From: Ulvibacterium sp965228935
GTDB lineage: Bacteria; Bacteroidota; Bacteroidia; Flavobacteriales; Flavobacteriaceae
Direction: 5' to 3'
Assembly: GCF_965228935.1 (NCBI RefSeq)
Contig: NZ_OZ245846.1
Coordinates: 1,612,001 to 1,676,000 of the forward strand
Length of the DNA stretch: 64,000 nucleotides
Shown here: positions 53,336-63,000 of the stretch, piece by piece
How the letters are laid out: each line of letters begins with the position of its first letter
How positions within the stretch are numbered: position 1 is the stretch's first letter
Notes under the pieces: model-generated
The model's input: the letters and a program-made list of their open reading frames with translations, nothing else
The model's database searches: none
What the model was told of the DNA's origin: nothing
Position numbers and translations under genes: made by a program

Positions 53336-54490
53336 ATGAGCGAAAAAAAGTTAAAGTTCAATAGTAAGACCATCCATGGGGGACAGGAACCGGACAAGGC
53401 TTACGGTGCCGTAATGCCGCCGATATACCAAACTTCAACGTATGCCCAGACCACTCCCGGGGGGCATCAGGGCTATGAGTATTCCCGTAGTGCCAATCCT
53501 ACGCGGACCGCACTGGAAAATGCCCTTGCCAGTATTGAGAATGGAAAATATGGACTGGCCTTTGCCAGTGGCCTCGCCGCTATGGATGCCGTCATTAAAT
53601 TATTGAATCCTGGCGATGAGGTGGTCTCCACGAACGATCTTTATGGGGGAAGTTATCGTCTGTTCAAACAGGTTTTTGAAAAATATGGTATTACCTTTCA
53701 TTTTATAGGGATGCAGGATGCCCAAACCATTGAAAAATACATCAACGATAAAACGAAGCTTATTTGGGTAGAGACTCCGACAAACCCTATGATGAACGTC
53801 GTGGACATAAAAGCGGCTTCCCTTTTGGCGAAAAAACATAATCTTTTGCTGGCTGTGGATAATACTTTTGCTACTCCTTATTTGCAACAACCCTTGGATC
53901 TTGGGGCGGATATCGTTATGCACTCGGCTACCAAATACTTGGGCGGCCACAGTGATGTAGTGGTTGGGGCATTGGTGGTAAAGGAAAAGGAATTGGCGGA
54001 TAAGCTCTATTTTCTTCAAAATGCCAGTGGAGCCGTTTGTGGGCCAATGGATAGTTTTTTGGTACTTCGTGGCATTAAAACCTTACATGTACGTATGCAG
54101 CGCCATTGCGAGAATGGCAGGGCAATAGCCGAATTTTTAAAAGGCCACCCTAAAATTGAAAAGGTGTACTGGCCCGGTTTCGCAGATCATCCCAACCACG
54201 GAATCGCCAAAGAGCAGATGAAGGACTTTGGTGGAATGGTATCCTTTGTGACCAAAGGGAGCAATTATGCCGATGCCGTTAAGATAGTGGAAAGACTTCA
54301 AGTCTTTACCTTGGCCGAATCTTTGGGAGGTGTGGAGAGTTTGGCAGGTCATCCGGCAAGTATGACCCATGCCAGTATCCCCAAGGAAGAACGGGAGAAA
54401 ACTGGGGTTGTGGATGCTTTGATTCGGTTAAGCGTAGGGATTGAGGATATCGACGATTTGATTGCAGATTTGGAACAGGCCATAGTATAG
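53336..54490 (+). CDS. metB: Cystathionine gamma-synthase
   Basis: 384 aa PLP enzyme of transsulfuration (methionine branch): joins an activated homoserine and cysteine. The Lys motif SATKYLGGHSDVVVGAL and YEYSRSANPTR, plus YGGSYRLF, are typical. Gamma-synthase and gamma-lyase members are close, so lyase activity is possible. Confidence 0.92.
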   Translation: MSEKKLKFNSKTIHGGQEPDKAYGAVMPPIYQTSTYAQTTPGGHQGYEYSRSANPTRTALENALASIENGKYGLAFASGLAAMDAVIKLLNPGDEVVSTNDLYGGSYRLFKQVFEKYGITFHFIGMQDAQTIEKYINDKTKLIWVETPTNPMMNVVDIKAASLLAKKHNLLLAVDNTFATPYLQQPLDLGADIVMHSATKYLGGHSDVVVGALVVKEKELADKLYFLQNASGAVCGPMDSFLVLRGIKTLHVRMQRHCENGRAIAEFLKGHPKIEKVYWPGFADHPNHGIAKEQMKDFGGMVSFVTKGSNYADAVKIVERLQVFTLAESLGGVESLAGHPASMTHASIPKEEREKTGVVDALIRLSVGIEDIDDLIADLEQAIV

Positions 54491-54721
54491 ACCCATCCCA
54501 ACTTTTTCACACAAAAGGAGAAAGTGGTCATTTCCCCTTTAAAAGGCTTCGGTTTAGTCATATTTTGCCTATCCCATGGGGAAATGATAAGGCTAACTTG
54601 AAATGGATGCCAAGTAAACAAATTGTCAAATTTTAGAAAAAAAGGGGATTAAATTATTGAAATATCATAATTTCGCCCCATTATTTTATTTTCATCAATA
54701 ATCCGTGAACAAAATAAGTTT

Positions 54722-54775
54722 ATGAAACGAGCATTAAGAAATTTTAATAATTACTTCACAAAAGGTAATGTTTAA
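54722..54775 (+). CDS. Possible 17-aa leader peptide of gdhA
   Basis: A short frame ATG-AAA-CGA... translating MKRALRNFNNYFTKGNV and ending 12 bp before a hairpin (54788-54814) with a T-rich tail, 80 bp before gdhA. The layout, with a short Asn/Phe-rich peptide followed by a terminator, is that of an attenuator. The rest of the 54491-54855 gap shows no gene. Confidence 0.35.
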   Translation: MKRALRNFNNYFTKGNV

Positions 54776-54787
54776 AATTTTTAATGC

Positions 54788-54823
54788 GAGAACGTAGTGG
54801 TTACATGCGTTCTCAATTTTTTA
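54788..54823 (+). terminator. Attenuator-like hairpin before gdhA
   Basis: Stem GAGAACG (54788-54794) and CGTTCTC (54808-54814), loop of 13 nt with extra pairs, then a T-rich tail. It lies between the short frame above and the GTG start of gdhA, so it would end transcription early unless altered. Confidence 0.55.
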
Positions 54824-54855
54824 ATTATTTTATTTAATTACAAAAATTTAAACGT

Positions 54856-56199
54856 GTGAAAGAAAAAATAAAAGCCTTTATGGACGAGGTGAGGGCCCGC
54901 AATGGCCATGAGCCGGAGTTCCTACAAGCGGTACAGGAAGTTGCCGATACGGTTATTCCCTATATAGCGGATAACGAGATATATAACGGAAAGAATATTT
55001 TGTTACGTATGGTAGAACCCGAACGTCTCATTTCCTTTCGGGTCGCTTGGGTCGACGATGCCGGTGAAATTCATGTAAATCGGGGATACCGTATACAAAT
55101 GAATTCGGCCATCGGACCCTATAAAGGGGGACTACGTTTTCATCCTACGGTAAACGCCAGTATTCTAAAGTTTTTGGCCTTTGAGCAGGTCTTCAAAAAT
55201 AGCCTTACCACTTTACCCATGGGGGGTGGAAAAGGGGGTTCCGATTTTGACCCCAAAGGTAAATCGAATGATGAGGTTATGCGGTTTTGCCATGCCTTTA
55301 TGGCGGAGCTCTTTAGGCACATTGGACCTTTTACGGATATTCCTGCAGGGGACATCGGCGTGGGCGCCCGGGAAATTGGATTTCTTTTTGGGATGTACAA
55401 AAGGATTCAAAACGAGTTTACAGGAGTGCTTACAGGAAAGGGACTTTCCTGGGGCGGGTCTAAAATACGTCCCGAGGCTACAGGCTATGGAACCGTTTAT
55501 TTTGCGCAGGATATGTTGCTGACCAAAAGTGATGATATTGATGGGAAAACAGTGGTCATCTCCGGTTCGGGGAATGTGGCACAGTTTGCTGCGGAAAAAA
55601 CATTACAATTGGGAGGCAAAGTGGTGACGCTTTCGGATTCCGGAGGATATATCTACGATAAAGAAGGCATAGATGAGGAGAAACTGGCCTTTGTAATGGA
55701 CTTGAAGAACAACAAACGTGGAAGGATTTCCAAATATGTGGACAAATATCCATCCGCAGAATATCATAAGGGGAAAACGCCATGGGAAGTGCCTTGTGAT
55801 ATAGCGTTGCCCTGCGCCACTCAAAATGAGCTCAACGGTGAAGATGCCAAAACCCTGATTAAAAATGGCTGTGTTTGTGTAGCGGAAGGGGCGAACATGC
55901 CTTCCACTTTAGAAGCCGTACATACCTTTCAGGATGCCAAAATCCTTTTTGCACCAGGGAAGGCCTCCAACGCGGGAGGTGTGGCGACCTCTGGATTGGA
56001 GATGTCCCAAAATTCCCTTCGCATCAGTTGGACAAGGGAAGAAGTGGACGAAAGGTTAAAGGGTATCATGAAGGACATCCATGATTCCTGTATAGAGCAT
56101 GGCTTGGAAGCGGACGGATATTGCAACTACGTAAAAGGCGCAAATATCGCTGGCTTTGTAAAAGTCGCGGATGCTATGTTGGCCCAGGGGGTAATTTAA
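54856..56199 (+). CDS. gdhA: NADP-specific glutamate dehydrogenase
   Basis: Makes glutamate from 2-oxoglutarate and ammonium with NADPH. 447 aa, hexameric small-type GDH. Substrate lysines lie in PYKGGLRFHP and PMGGGKGGSDFDPKGKS; the Rossmann segment is VVISGSGNVAQFAAEK. GTG start at 54856. The A+T-rich leader contains a possible attenuator. Confidence 0.97.
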   Translation: MKEKIKAFMDEVRARNGHEPEFLQAVQEVADTVIPYIADNEIYNGKNILLRMVEPERLISFRVAWVDDAGEIHVNRGYRIQMNSAIGPYKGGLRFHPTVNASILKFLAFEQVFKNSLTTLPMGGGKGGSDFDPKGKSNDEVMRFCHAFMAELFRHIGPFTDIPAGDIGVGAREIGFLFGMYKRIQNEFTGVLTGKGLSWGGSKIRPEATGYGTVYFAQDMLLTKSDDIDGKTVVISGSGNVAQFAAEKTLQLGGKVVTLSDSGGYIYDKEGIDEEKLAFVMDLKNNKRGRISKYVDKYPSAEYHKGKTPWEVPCDIALPCATQNELNGEDAKTLIKNGCVCVAEGANMPSTLEAVHTFQDAKILFAPGKASNAGGVATSGLEMSQNSLRISWTREEVDERLKGIMKDIHDSCIEHGLEADGYCNYVKGANIAGFVKVADAMLAQGVI

Positions 56200-56307
56200 G
56201 GGACACGCTTAGACGTTCGCAATCGAAATTAGGCCTGTCAGGTTTTTAAAGCTTGGCAGGTCTTCCTATTTTTTCCGATTATCTTTACCGTTACCTAACC
56301 GAACCCA

Positions 56308-57027
56308 ATGCAAGTAACCACCAAAGCCATAGTCCTGTCATCCATAAAATATGGGGATACCAGCTTAATTGTAAAGGCGTACACTCTGTCGGATGGATTA
56401 AAGTCCTATTTGCTGAAGGGCGTGTTGGCGTCCAAAAAGGGGAAATTAAAATCGGCCTATTTTCAACCTTTGACCCAATTGGAATTAGTGGCCAACCATA
56501 AGAATAAAGGAACCTTGGAAAGCATTCGCGAGGCCAAGGTGTATTACCCATATCAAACATTACATACGAGTATTGTCAAGAACGCCATGACCCTTTTTTT
56601 GGCCGAAATGCTGGGGAGCAGTATCCATGAAGAGGAACCCAATACCGGACTTTTTCATTTTCTGGAAGCCTCCATGCAATGGCTGGATGCGCATCATGAA
56701 ATCTCCAACTTTCATTTATTTTTTTTATTGGATTTGACGAAATACTTGGGTTTCTATCCCGATATATCGGGCATGCACGAGCCTAATTTTGACCTTTTGG
56801 AAGGGGAGTTTACCCAAATGCCGTCACTTCACCCCAGTTTGGCCGGTAAAAATTTGGATTACTTCAAACAGTTTTTGGGCATAAATTTTGATGGGATACA
56901 TAAGATAAAAATGAACAAAACCGACCGACAAGAACTTCTAAAAACCCTTGTCCTTTATTATGAATTGCATTTACAGGGGTTTCGAAGACCCAAATCGCTT
57001 GCCGTCTTAAATGAAGTATTCCGCTAG
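56308..57027 (+). CDS. recO: DNA repair protein RecO
   Basis: 239 aa: N-terminal OB fold (QVTTKAIVLSSIKYGDTSLIVKAYT) and a helical C-terminal half. Loads RecA on gapped DNA with RecF and RecR. The zinc-binding cysteines found in some RecO proteins are absent, as in other flavobacteria. The TonB receptor gene starts 1 bp after its stop. Confidence 0.92.
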   Translation: MQVTTKAIVLSSIKYGDTSLIVKAYTLSDGLKSYLLKGVLASKKGKLKSAYFQPLTQLELVANHKNKGTLESIREAKVYYPYQTLHTSIVKNAMTLFLAEMLGSSIHEEEPNTGLFHFLEASMQWLDAHHEISNFHLFFLLDLTKYLGFYPDISGMHEPNFDLLEGEFTQMPSLHPSLAGKNLDYFKQFLGINFDGIHKIKMNKTDRQELLKTLVLYYELHLQGFRRPKSLAVLNEVFR

Positions 57028-57028
57028 T

Positions 57029-59440
57029 ATGCACAGAATAGCGTTCATATGTAGTTTTTTGCTATCCTGTCTTGTATCCGCACAAGAAATCAGCATTTTG
57101 GATATGGATACGGGGGAACCTATCCTAAATGTGGCCGTTTATAATTTGGACAAGTCGAAGACGGCCCTGTCCGACAATAACGGGAAATGCGACCTTACTA
57201 TTTTTGGCCAAGATGAGCGTATTACTTTTAAACACCTTAGCTATGAAGTCAAGAGAATTTCTAAGACACAGATTTTAAGGCGAGGAAGAAAAGTTTACCT
57301 TACCATACGGGCCGAACAATTGGACGAAGTGGTTATGTCCATTTCCAAATGGGAGCAACAGAAGAAAGATGTCCCCCAAAAAATAATCGCAATAAATGCC
57401 AGACAAATTGCCCAGGTCAATCCGCAGACCTCGGCCGACCTTCTACAGAACAGCGGAAAGATTTTTGTCCAGAAGAGCCAGTTAGGCGGTGGTAGTCCAA
57501 TGATACGGGGTTTTGCAACGAATCGATTGTTGCTTTCCGTTGATGGGGTACGTATGAACAATGCCATTTTTAGAGGGGGCAATATTCAAAATGTCATTTC
57601 CATTGATCCGTTCAACATAAAAAATACGGAAGTGATCTTTGGTCCGGGGTCGGTAATTTATGGTAGTGATGCCATAGGGGGGGTCATGAACTTTTATACG
57701 AAGAAACCGGTTTTTTCTGAATCGGACAGTACCTTGGTTTCCGGGAACGCCTATTACCGTTTTGCCTCGGCCAATATGGAGAATACCGTACATGCTGATG
57801 TAAAGTTTGGAAAACAGAAATGGGCTTTCTTAACAAGTGCTTCCTACAATGACTTTGGAAACTTGCAAATGGGTTCTCATGGCCCGGATTCCTATTTACG
57901 AAGAAGCTATGTCATCACCCGTAACGGTGAGGACAGGGTAGTTGCCAATCAAAATCCCAGGGAACAGGTTCCTTCGGGATATAACCAAATCAACCTGATG
58001 CAGAAAATTTCCTTTCAACCCAACAAAATTTGGGATTACAATCTAGGGCTTCATTATTCGGAAACCTCTGATTATGCGCGATATGATCGTTTAATACGTC
58101 CCGGACGCGATGGAAATGAATTTCGTTCTGCGGAATGGTTCTATGGACCACAGAAATGGTTTATGGGGAATTTGCAGATCGATAAAAAAGGACAAAACAA
58201 ATTCTATGATGGATTAAAGGTAACCGCGGCCTATCAGCGTTTTGAGGAAAGCAGAAACAATAGGGATTTTGGTGACCCCACCCGATTTACCACACAGGAA
58301 AAAGTGGATGCATTGTCCGCCAACATCGATTTTGAAAACAAGAGGATAGGGAACCTTAAGCTTTATTATGGGGCGGGATACGTTTTTAATAAGGTGCATT
58401 CCGATGGAATCCAAAGGAATATCGAAACAAACGTACTATCCGATGCGGCCTCCCGCTATCCGGATGGATCCACTTGGCAGACCGTTGCGGGATATGTCAA
58501 CGGGGAGTATAAGGCCAAACCAAACTTTGTATTGCTTTCGGGGCTACGATATAGTCATGTATGGGTCGATGCGGTTTTTGACAGAACCTTTTATCCCTTT
58601 CCTTTTGATACGGCGGATTTAAGTACTGGTGCCCTCACTGGGAGTTTGGGTTTTAGCTGGTTTCCAAGAGCCAATCTTCAAATAACCTGGAACGGATCAA
58701 CAGGATTCAGGGCCCCTAACATTGACGATGTTGGAAAAATATTTGATTCCGAACCGGGATCAGTGGTCGTCCCAAATCCCGATTTGGAACCGGAGTATGC
58801 CTATAATACGGAATTGGGGATACATAAGAATTTTGACGATAAGGTGGTTTTAAAAGGAGCCGCCTTTTATACCTATCTGGTAGATGCACTGGTAAGAAGG
58901 GACTTTCAGTTCAACGGACAATCCCAGATAGAATATAATGGGGAATCAAGCAACGTCCAGGCCATACAGAATGCCGCAAAGGCCTATGTTTATGGGTTTG
59001 AATTAGGCCTGGAGGCATTTTTATCCGATAACTGGTCCATTGCCTCCAATCTTACAATAACAGAAGGGATAGAGGAAGAAGCCGATGGCACGGATTCCCC
59101 GGCGCGGCATGTGGCACCTACATTTGGTGATTTTCACGTCATTTGGAAAAACCAAAGATTACGTACCGATCTTTTTTTGAATTACAATGGCGAAATTGCC
59201 TTTGAAGATCTGGCCCCATCCGAACGTAGCAAGGATTATATCTATGCGATGGATTCCAACGGGAACCCCTATTCTCCCTCCTGGTACACTTTAAATTTCC
59301 GATCACAATTCACGGTGTCCAATGCCGTAAAGGCATCCTTAAATCTGGAAAACCTGACCGACCAGCGATACCGCCCCTATTCCTCGGGAATAAGTGCTCC
59401 CGGAATTAATTTTGTCCTCGGGCTTGGTTACCGGTTCTGA
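57029..59440 (+). CDS. TonB-dependent receptor, FepA/BtuB-like
   Basis: 803 aa from ATG 57029 (MHRIAFICSFLLSCLVSA signal); six codons upstream overlap recO and are not needed. Carboxypeptidase-regulatory-like domain (about 20-90), plug with QVNPQTSADLLQNSGKIFVQKSQ, GGSPMIRGFATNRLLLSVDGVRMNNAIF and a 22-strand barrel ending in GLGYRF. Takes up an unknown iron chelate, vitamin or carbohydrate. Followed by a bidirectional terminator. Confidence 0.92.
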   Translation: MHRIAFICSFLLSCLVSAQEISILDMDTGEPILNVAVYNLDKSKTALSDNNGKCDLTIFGQDERITFKHLSYEVKRISKTQILRRGRKVYLTIRAEQLDEVVMSISKWEQQKKDVPQKIIAINARQIAQVNPQTSADLLQNSGKIFVQKSQLGGGSPMIRGFATNRLLLSVDGVRMNNAIFRGGNIQNVISIDPFNIKNTEVIFGPGSVIYGSDAIGGVMNFYTKKPVFSESDSTLVSGNAYYRFASANMENTVHADVKFGKQKWAFLTSASYNDFGNLQMGSHGPDSYLRRSYVITRNGEDRVVANQNPREQVPSGYNQINLMQKISFQPNKIWDYNLGLHYSETSDYARYDRLIRPGRDGNEFRSAEWFYGPQKWFMGNLQIDKKGQNKFYDGLKVTAAYQRFEESRNNRDFGDPTRFTTQEKVDALSANIDFENKRIGNLKLYYGAGYVFNKVHSDGIQRNIETNVLSDAASRYPDGSTWQTVAGYVNGEYKAKPNFVLLSGLRYSHVWVDAVFDRTFYPFPFDTADLSTGALTGSLGFSWFPRANLQITWNGSTGFRAPNIDDVGKIFDSEPGSVVVPNPDLEPEYAYNTELGIHKNFDDKVVLKGAAFYTYLVDALVRRDFQFNGQSQIEYNGESSNVQAIQNAAKAYVYGFELGLEAFLSDNWSIASNLTITEGIEEEADGTDSPARHVAPTFGDFHVIWKNQRLRTDLFLNYNGEIAFEDLAPSERSKDYIYAMDSNGNPYSPSWYTLNFRSQFTVSNAVKASLNLENLTDQRYRPYSSGISAPGINFVLGLGYRF

Positions 59441-59446
59441 ATAAAA

Positions 59447-59471
59447 AAACCCTGACCATCGGTCAGGGTTT
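59447..59471. terminator. Bidirectional terminator
   Basis: Perfect 11-bp stem aaaccctgacc/ggtcagggttt with a 3-nt loop (atc), A run on one side and T on the other. Serves the TonB receptor gene and the convergent lipoprotein gene. Confidence 0.85.
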
Positions 59472-59491
59472 CGGCAATCTTTTTCAGGGAT

Positions 59492-59833
59492 TTATTTAGA
59501 ATCGCCGTCTACCCCCTCCTTTACGGCCTTGGCCGCTTCTTTCGCGGCATCCTTTACATCTTCACCAGCTTCCTTGGCCTTGTCCAAGGCATTTTCGCCG
59601 GCCTCTTTTACACTATCCGCGGCACCCTCCGCACCTTCCTTAATATCCTCTCCGACTTCTTTGGTCTTTTCCATCATGTCTTCACCCATATCCTTAAGGT
59701 CTTCGCCGGTTTCCTCTAAGGCCTCCCCGGCTTGTTCGGCAGCGTCTTTCGCCTTATCCGCAGTTTCCCTACAGGATACAAAGGAAAAACTTAGGGCGAG
59801 CATCAAAATTGAATTTACAATTAGTTTTTTCAT
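59492..59833 (-). CDS. LEA-like repeat lipoprotein
   Basis: 113 aa. Lipoprotein signal (MKKLIVNSILMLALSFSFVSC), then about 90 residues of low-complexity Ala, Glu, Lys, Asp and Gly in an 11-residue heptad-like period (repeated AKEAGEDVKDAAKEA, GEDLKDMGED). This is the LEA_4/apolipoprotein-like pattern: unfolded in water, helical on membranes or when dry. Possible role in envelope or desiccation/osmotic protection. Confidence 0.72.
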   Translation of the reverse strand: MKKLIVNSILMLALSFSFVSCRETADKAKDAAEQAGEALEETGEDLKDMGEDMMEKTKEVGEDIKEGAEGAADSVKEAGENALDKAKEAGEDVKDAAKEAAKAVKEGVDGDSK

Positions 59834-60029
59834 CTCTTTAAGTTTCTATGTTTATACACTGGTTAATGATGTATTGATATACGATGAAATGGGATACATG
59901 GATGCCAAAGTTTTAACAATTAAGCTTTAGGCGGTCTTCGAGACTGTTTTTCATAGGGTTGCCAATCACGTAATCCAATCAAAATTCTTAATTTTGCAGC
60001 CTCAATTTGTAGTATAGGTAAGCATCGAT

Positions 60030-63000
60030 ATGAAGTTTGCGGAATATAAAGGGTTGGATTTGCCACAAACAGCCAAAGAAGTACTTGACCATTGGAAAGA
60101 ACAGGACATCTTTGAAAAGAGTGTGTCTTCCAGGGAAGGTAAACCAAGTTATGTGTTTTATGAGGGGCCCCCTTCGGCCAATGGCATGCCGGGCATCCAT
60201 CACGTTATGGCCCGTACCATTAAGGATATCTTTCCGCGCTACCAAACGATGAAGGGCTTCCAGGTAAAACGGAAAGCTGGATGGGATACCCATGGACTAC
60301 CCGTGGAATTGGGTGTTGAGAAGGAGTTGGGCATCACCAAGGAGGACATTGGTAAAAAAATCTCGGTCGAGGATTATAACGCAGCCTGTAAAAAGGCCGT
60401 GCTGCGGTATACCGATGTATGGAACGAGATGACTGAAAAAATAGGGTATTGGGTGGATATGGATAACCCTTATATCACCTATAAATCCAAATACATGGAG
60501 TCCGTATGGTGGTTGTTGAAGCAGATTTATGACAAGGGACTCATCTACAAGGGATACACTATTCAACCCTATTCACCTAAGGCAGGTACCGGATTGAGCT
60601 CACATGAACTCAACCAGCCGGGCACTTATCAAGATATTACGGATACTACCGTTGTTGCACAGTTTAAGGCAAAAAAGGAAACCCTCCCGGACTCTCTCAA
60701 GGATATCGAGGAAGACATTTATCTTTTGGCCTGGACGACTACACCTTGGACGTTGCCCTCCAATATGGCCCTTACCGTAGGATCCAAAATCGATTATGTA
60801 TTGGTTAAGACGTTCAATCAATACACGTTTGAACCCATTCATGTGGTTTTAGCCAAGGGATTGGTCGGGAAACAATTTGGAGGGAAATTCTTTGAAACTG
60901 AAAGTAAAGGCGACTTTGCCAATTTCACCAAAGCCGATAAGAAGATTCCCTATATGATATTGGCCGAAACCAAAGGGAAAAATTTGATAGGCATTAGCTA
61001 TGAACAATTATTGGATTATGCCCTTCCCTATCAAAATCCGGAGAATGCCTTTAGGGTAATAGCAGGTGACTTTGTAACCACCGAAGATGGTACAGGAATC
61101 GTACATACTGCCCCGACTTTTGGTGCGGACGATATGCAGGTGGCTCAAAAAGCGGAACCTCCCGTTCCACCGATGCTGGTCTTGGACAAAAACGGTAATC
61201 CGGTTCCCTTGGTAGACCTACAGGGCCGTTTCCGACCGGAAATGGAAGAGCTGGCGGGCAAATATGTAAAGAACGAGTACTATGAGGAAGGTACCGCCCC
61301 CGAAAGATCTGTAGACGTTGAGATCGCCATTAGACTCAAAGAGGAAAACAAGGCCTTTAAGGTAGAGAAGTATGTGCATAGCTATCCCAATTGTTGGCGG
61401 ACGGATAAACCGATACTCTATTATCCTTTGGATTCCTGGTTCATTAAGGTCACCGAGGTAAAGGACAGGATGTACGAGTTGAACCAGCAAATCAATTGGA
61501 AGCCCAAGGCCACGGGGGAGGGCAGGTTCGGAAATTGGCTGGCCAATGCCAATGATTGGAACCTATCCAGGTCACGCTATTGGGGAATTCCACTTCCTAT
61601 TTGGCGTACAGAAGAGGGTAGCGAAGAAATTATCATTGGTTCGGTGGAACAGCTGAAACAGGAAATGAACAAATCCGTTAAAGCTGGATTGATGGAGAAA
61701 GATGTCTTCGATGATTTTGTCATTGGGGATATGTCAGAGGAGAACTACGAAAAAATAGACCTCCACAAAAACATCGTAGATCAAATTGTTCTGGTCTCTC
61801 CATCGGGCAAGGCCATGAAGCGGGAAAGCGATTTGATAGATGTATGGTTCGATAGCGGTTCAATGCCCTATGCCCAATGGCATTATCCCTTTGAGAAGGC
61901 CCCCTCTAACTCCCCCACAGGGGGAGAATCCAAACCGGTATATCATACAGCGCGAAAATCTAGTTATAAGTTGTTCAAAGTACTTGCCAAAGAGAGAAAA
62001 AAACATACAACGGAAGCTGAAAGAATGCTTTGGGAAGCACTACGTGCTAAAAGGCTGGATGGATTCAAATTCAGAAGACAGCATATTATCGATGAATTTA
62101 TAGTTGATTTTGTATGTCTTTCCAAGAAATTGGTCATCGAAGTAGACGGGGCATATCATCTAAAACCGGAAATTAAGGAAGCCGATACATTAAGAACTAA
62201 AATTCTCGAACAGGATTTTGGATTTCATGTCATGAGATTTACCAATGAAGAGGTTATCGGTGATATGGATAGTGTTTTACAAAAAATTTCCGAAAAGCTG
62301 CTCGGCATTCCCCTCGTGGGGGAACCGAAGGGGGCCATACCTTTCCCGGCCGATTTTATCGCAGAAGGTGTGGATCAGACCAGAGGGTGGTTTTATACCT
62401 TACACGCTATTGCCACTATGGTCTTTGATTCGGTGGCCTATAAGAATGTGGTATCCAATGGACTGGTGCTGGATAAGGACGGGAAAAAGATGTCCAAACG
62501 CTATGGAAATGCGGTCGATCCTTTTGAGACGATGGAGGAACATGGCCCTGATGCAACACGCTGGTACATGATTTCCAATGCCAATCCATGGGATAACCTA
62601 AAGTTTGATATAGAGGGTATTCTAGAAGTAAAACGCAAATTTTTTGGAACGTTGTACAATACGTATTCCTTTTTTGCACTCTATGCCAATATAGACCAAT
62701 TTGATTATTCGGAAAAGGAAATCCCTTTACAAGAACGTCCGGAAATAGATCGATGGATTCTTTCGGAATTGAACTCCTTGATCAAATTGGTGGATGAGGC
62801 CTATGCCGCTTACGAACCTACCCGGGCAACCCGGGCCATATCGGAATATGTACAGGAGAACCTGAGCAATTGGTATGTTCGTCTTTGTAGGAGGCGTTTT
62901 TGGAAGGGAGATTATCAGAAGGATAAAATTTCGGCCTATCAGACCCTGTACACCTGTTTGGAAACGATAGCCAAACTATCGGCTCCGGTGGCACCCTTTT

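Larger units (their letters stand above)
61898..62336 (+). mobile_element. DUF559 nuclease cassette inside ileS
   Basis: A 439-bp segment bounded by inverted termini and encoding, in frame with ileS, a DUF559 (Vsr-like, PD-(D/E)xK fold) domain at about residues 642-750. Conserved positions are present: TEAERMLWEALR, FKFRRQHIIDEFIVDF (D693), and LVIEVDGAYH with E704-x-D706-G. Free-standing DUF559 proteins are about 120 aa. No intein splice residues are present, and no separate start is needed, so it is expressed as part of IleRS. No clear target duplication can be seen. Confidence 0.8.

Noticed and set aside
61898..62336. The ileS insert being an intein
   Set aside because: There is no Cys/Ser/Thr at the upstream junction with a His-Asn and Cys/Ser/Thr at the downstream one, and no Hint-domain blocks. 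The nuclease is of DUF559 type, not LAGLIDADG or HNH.
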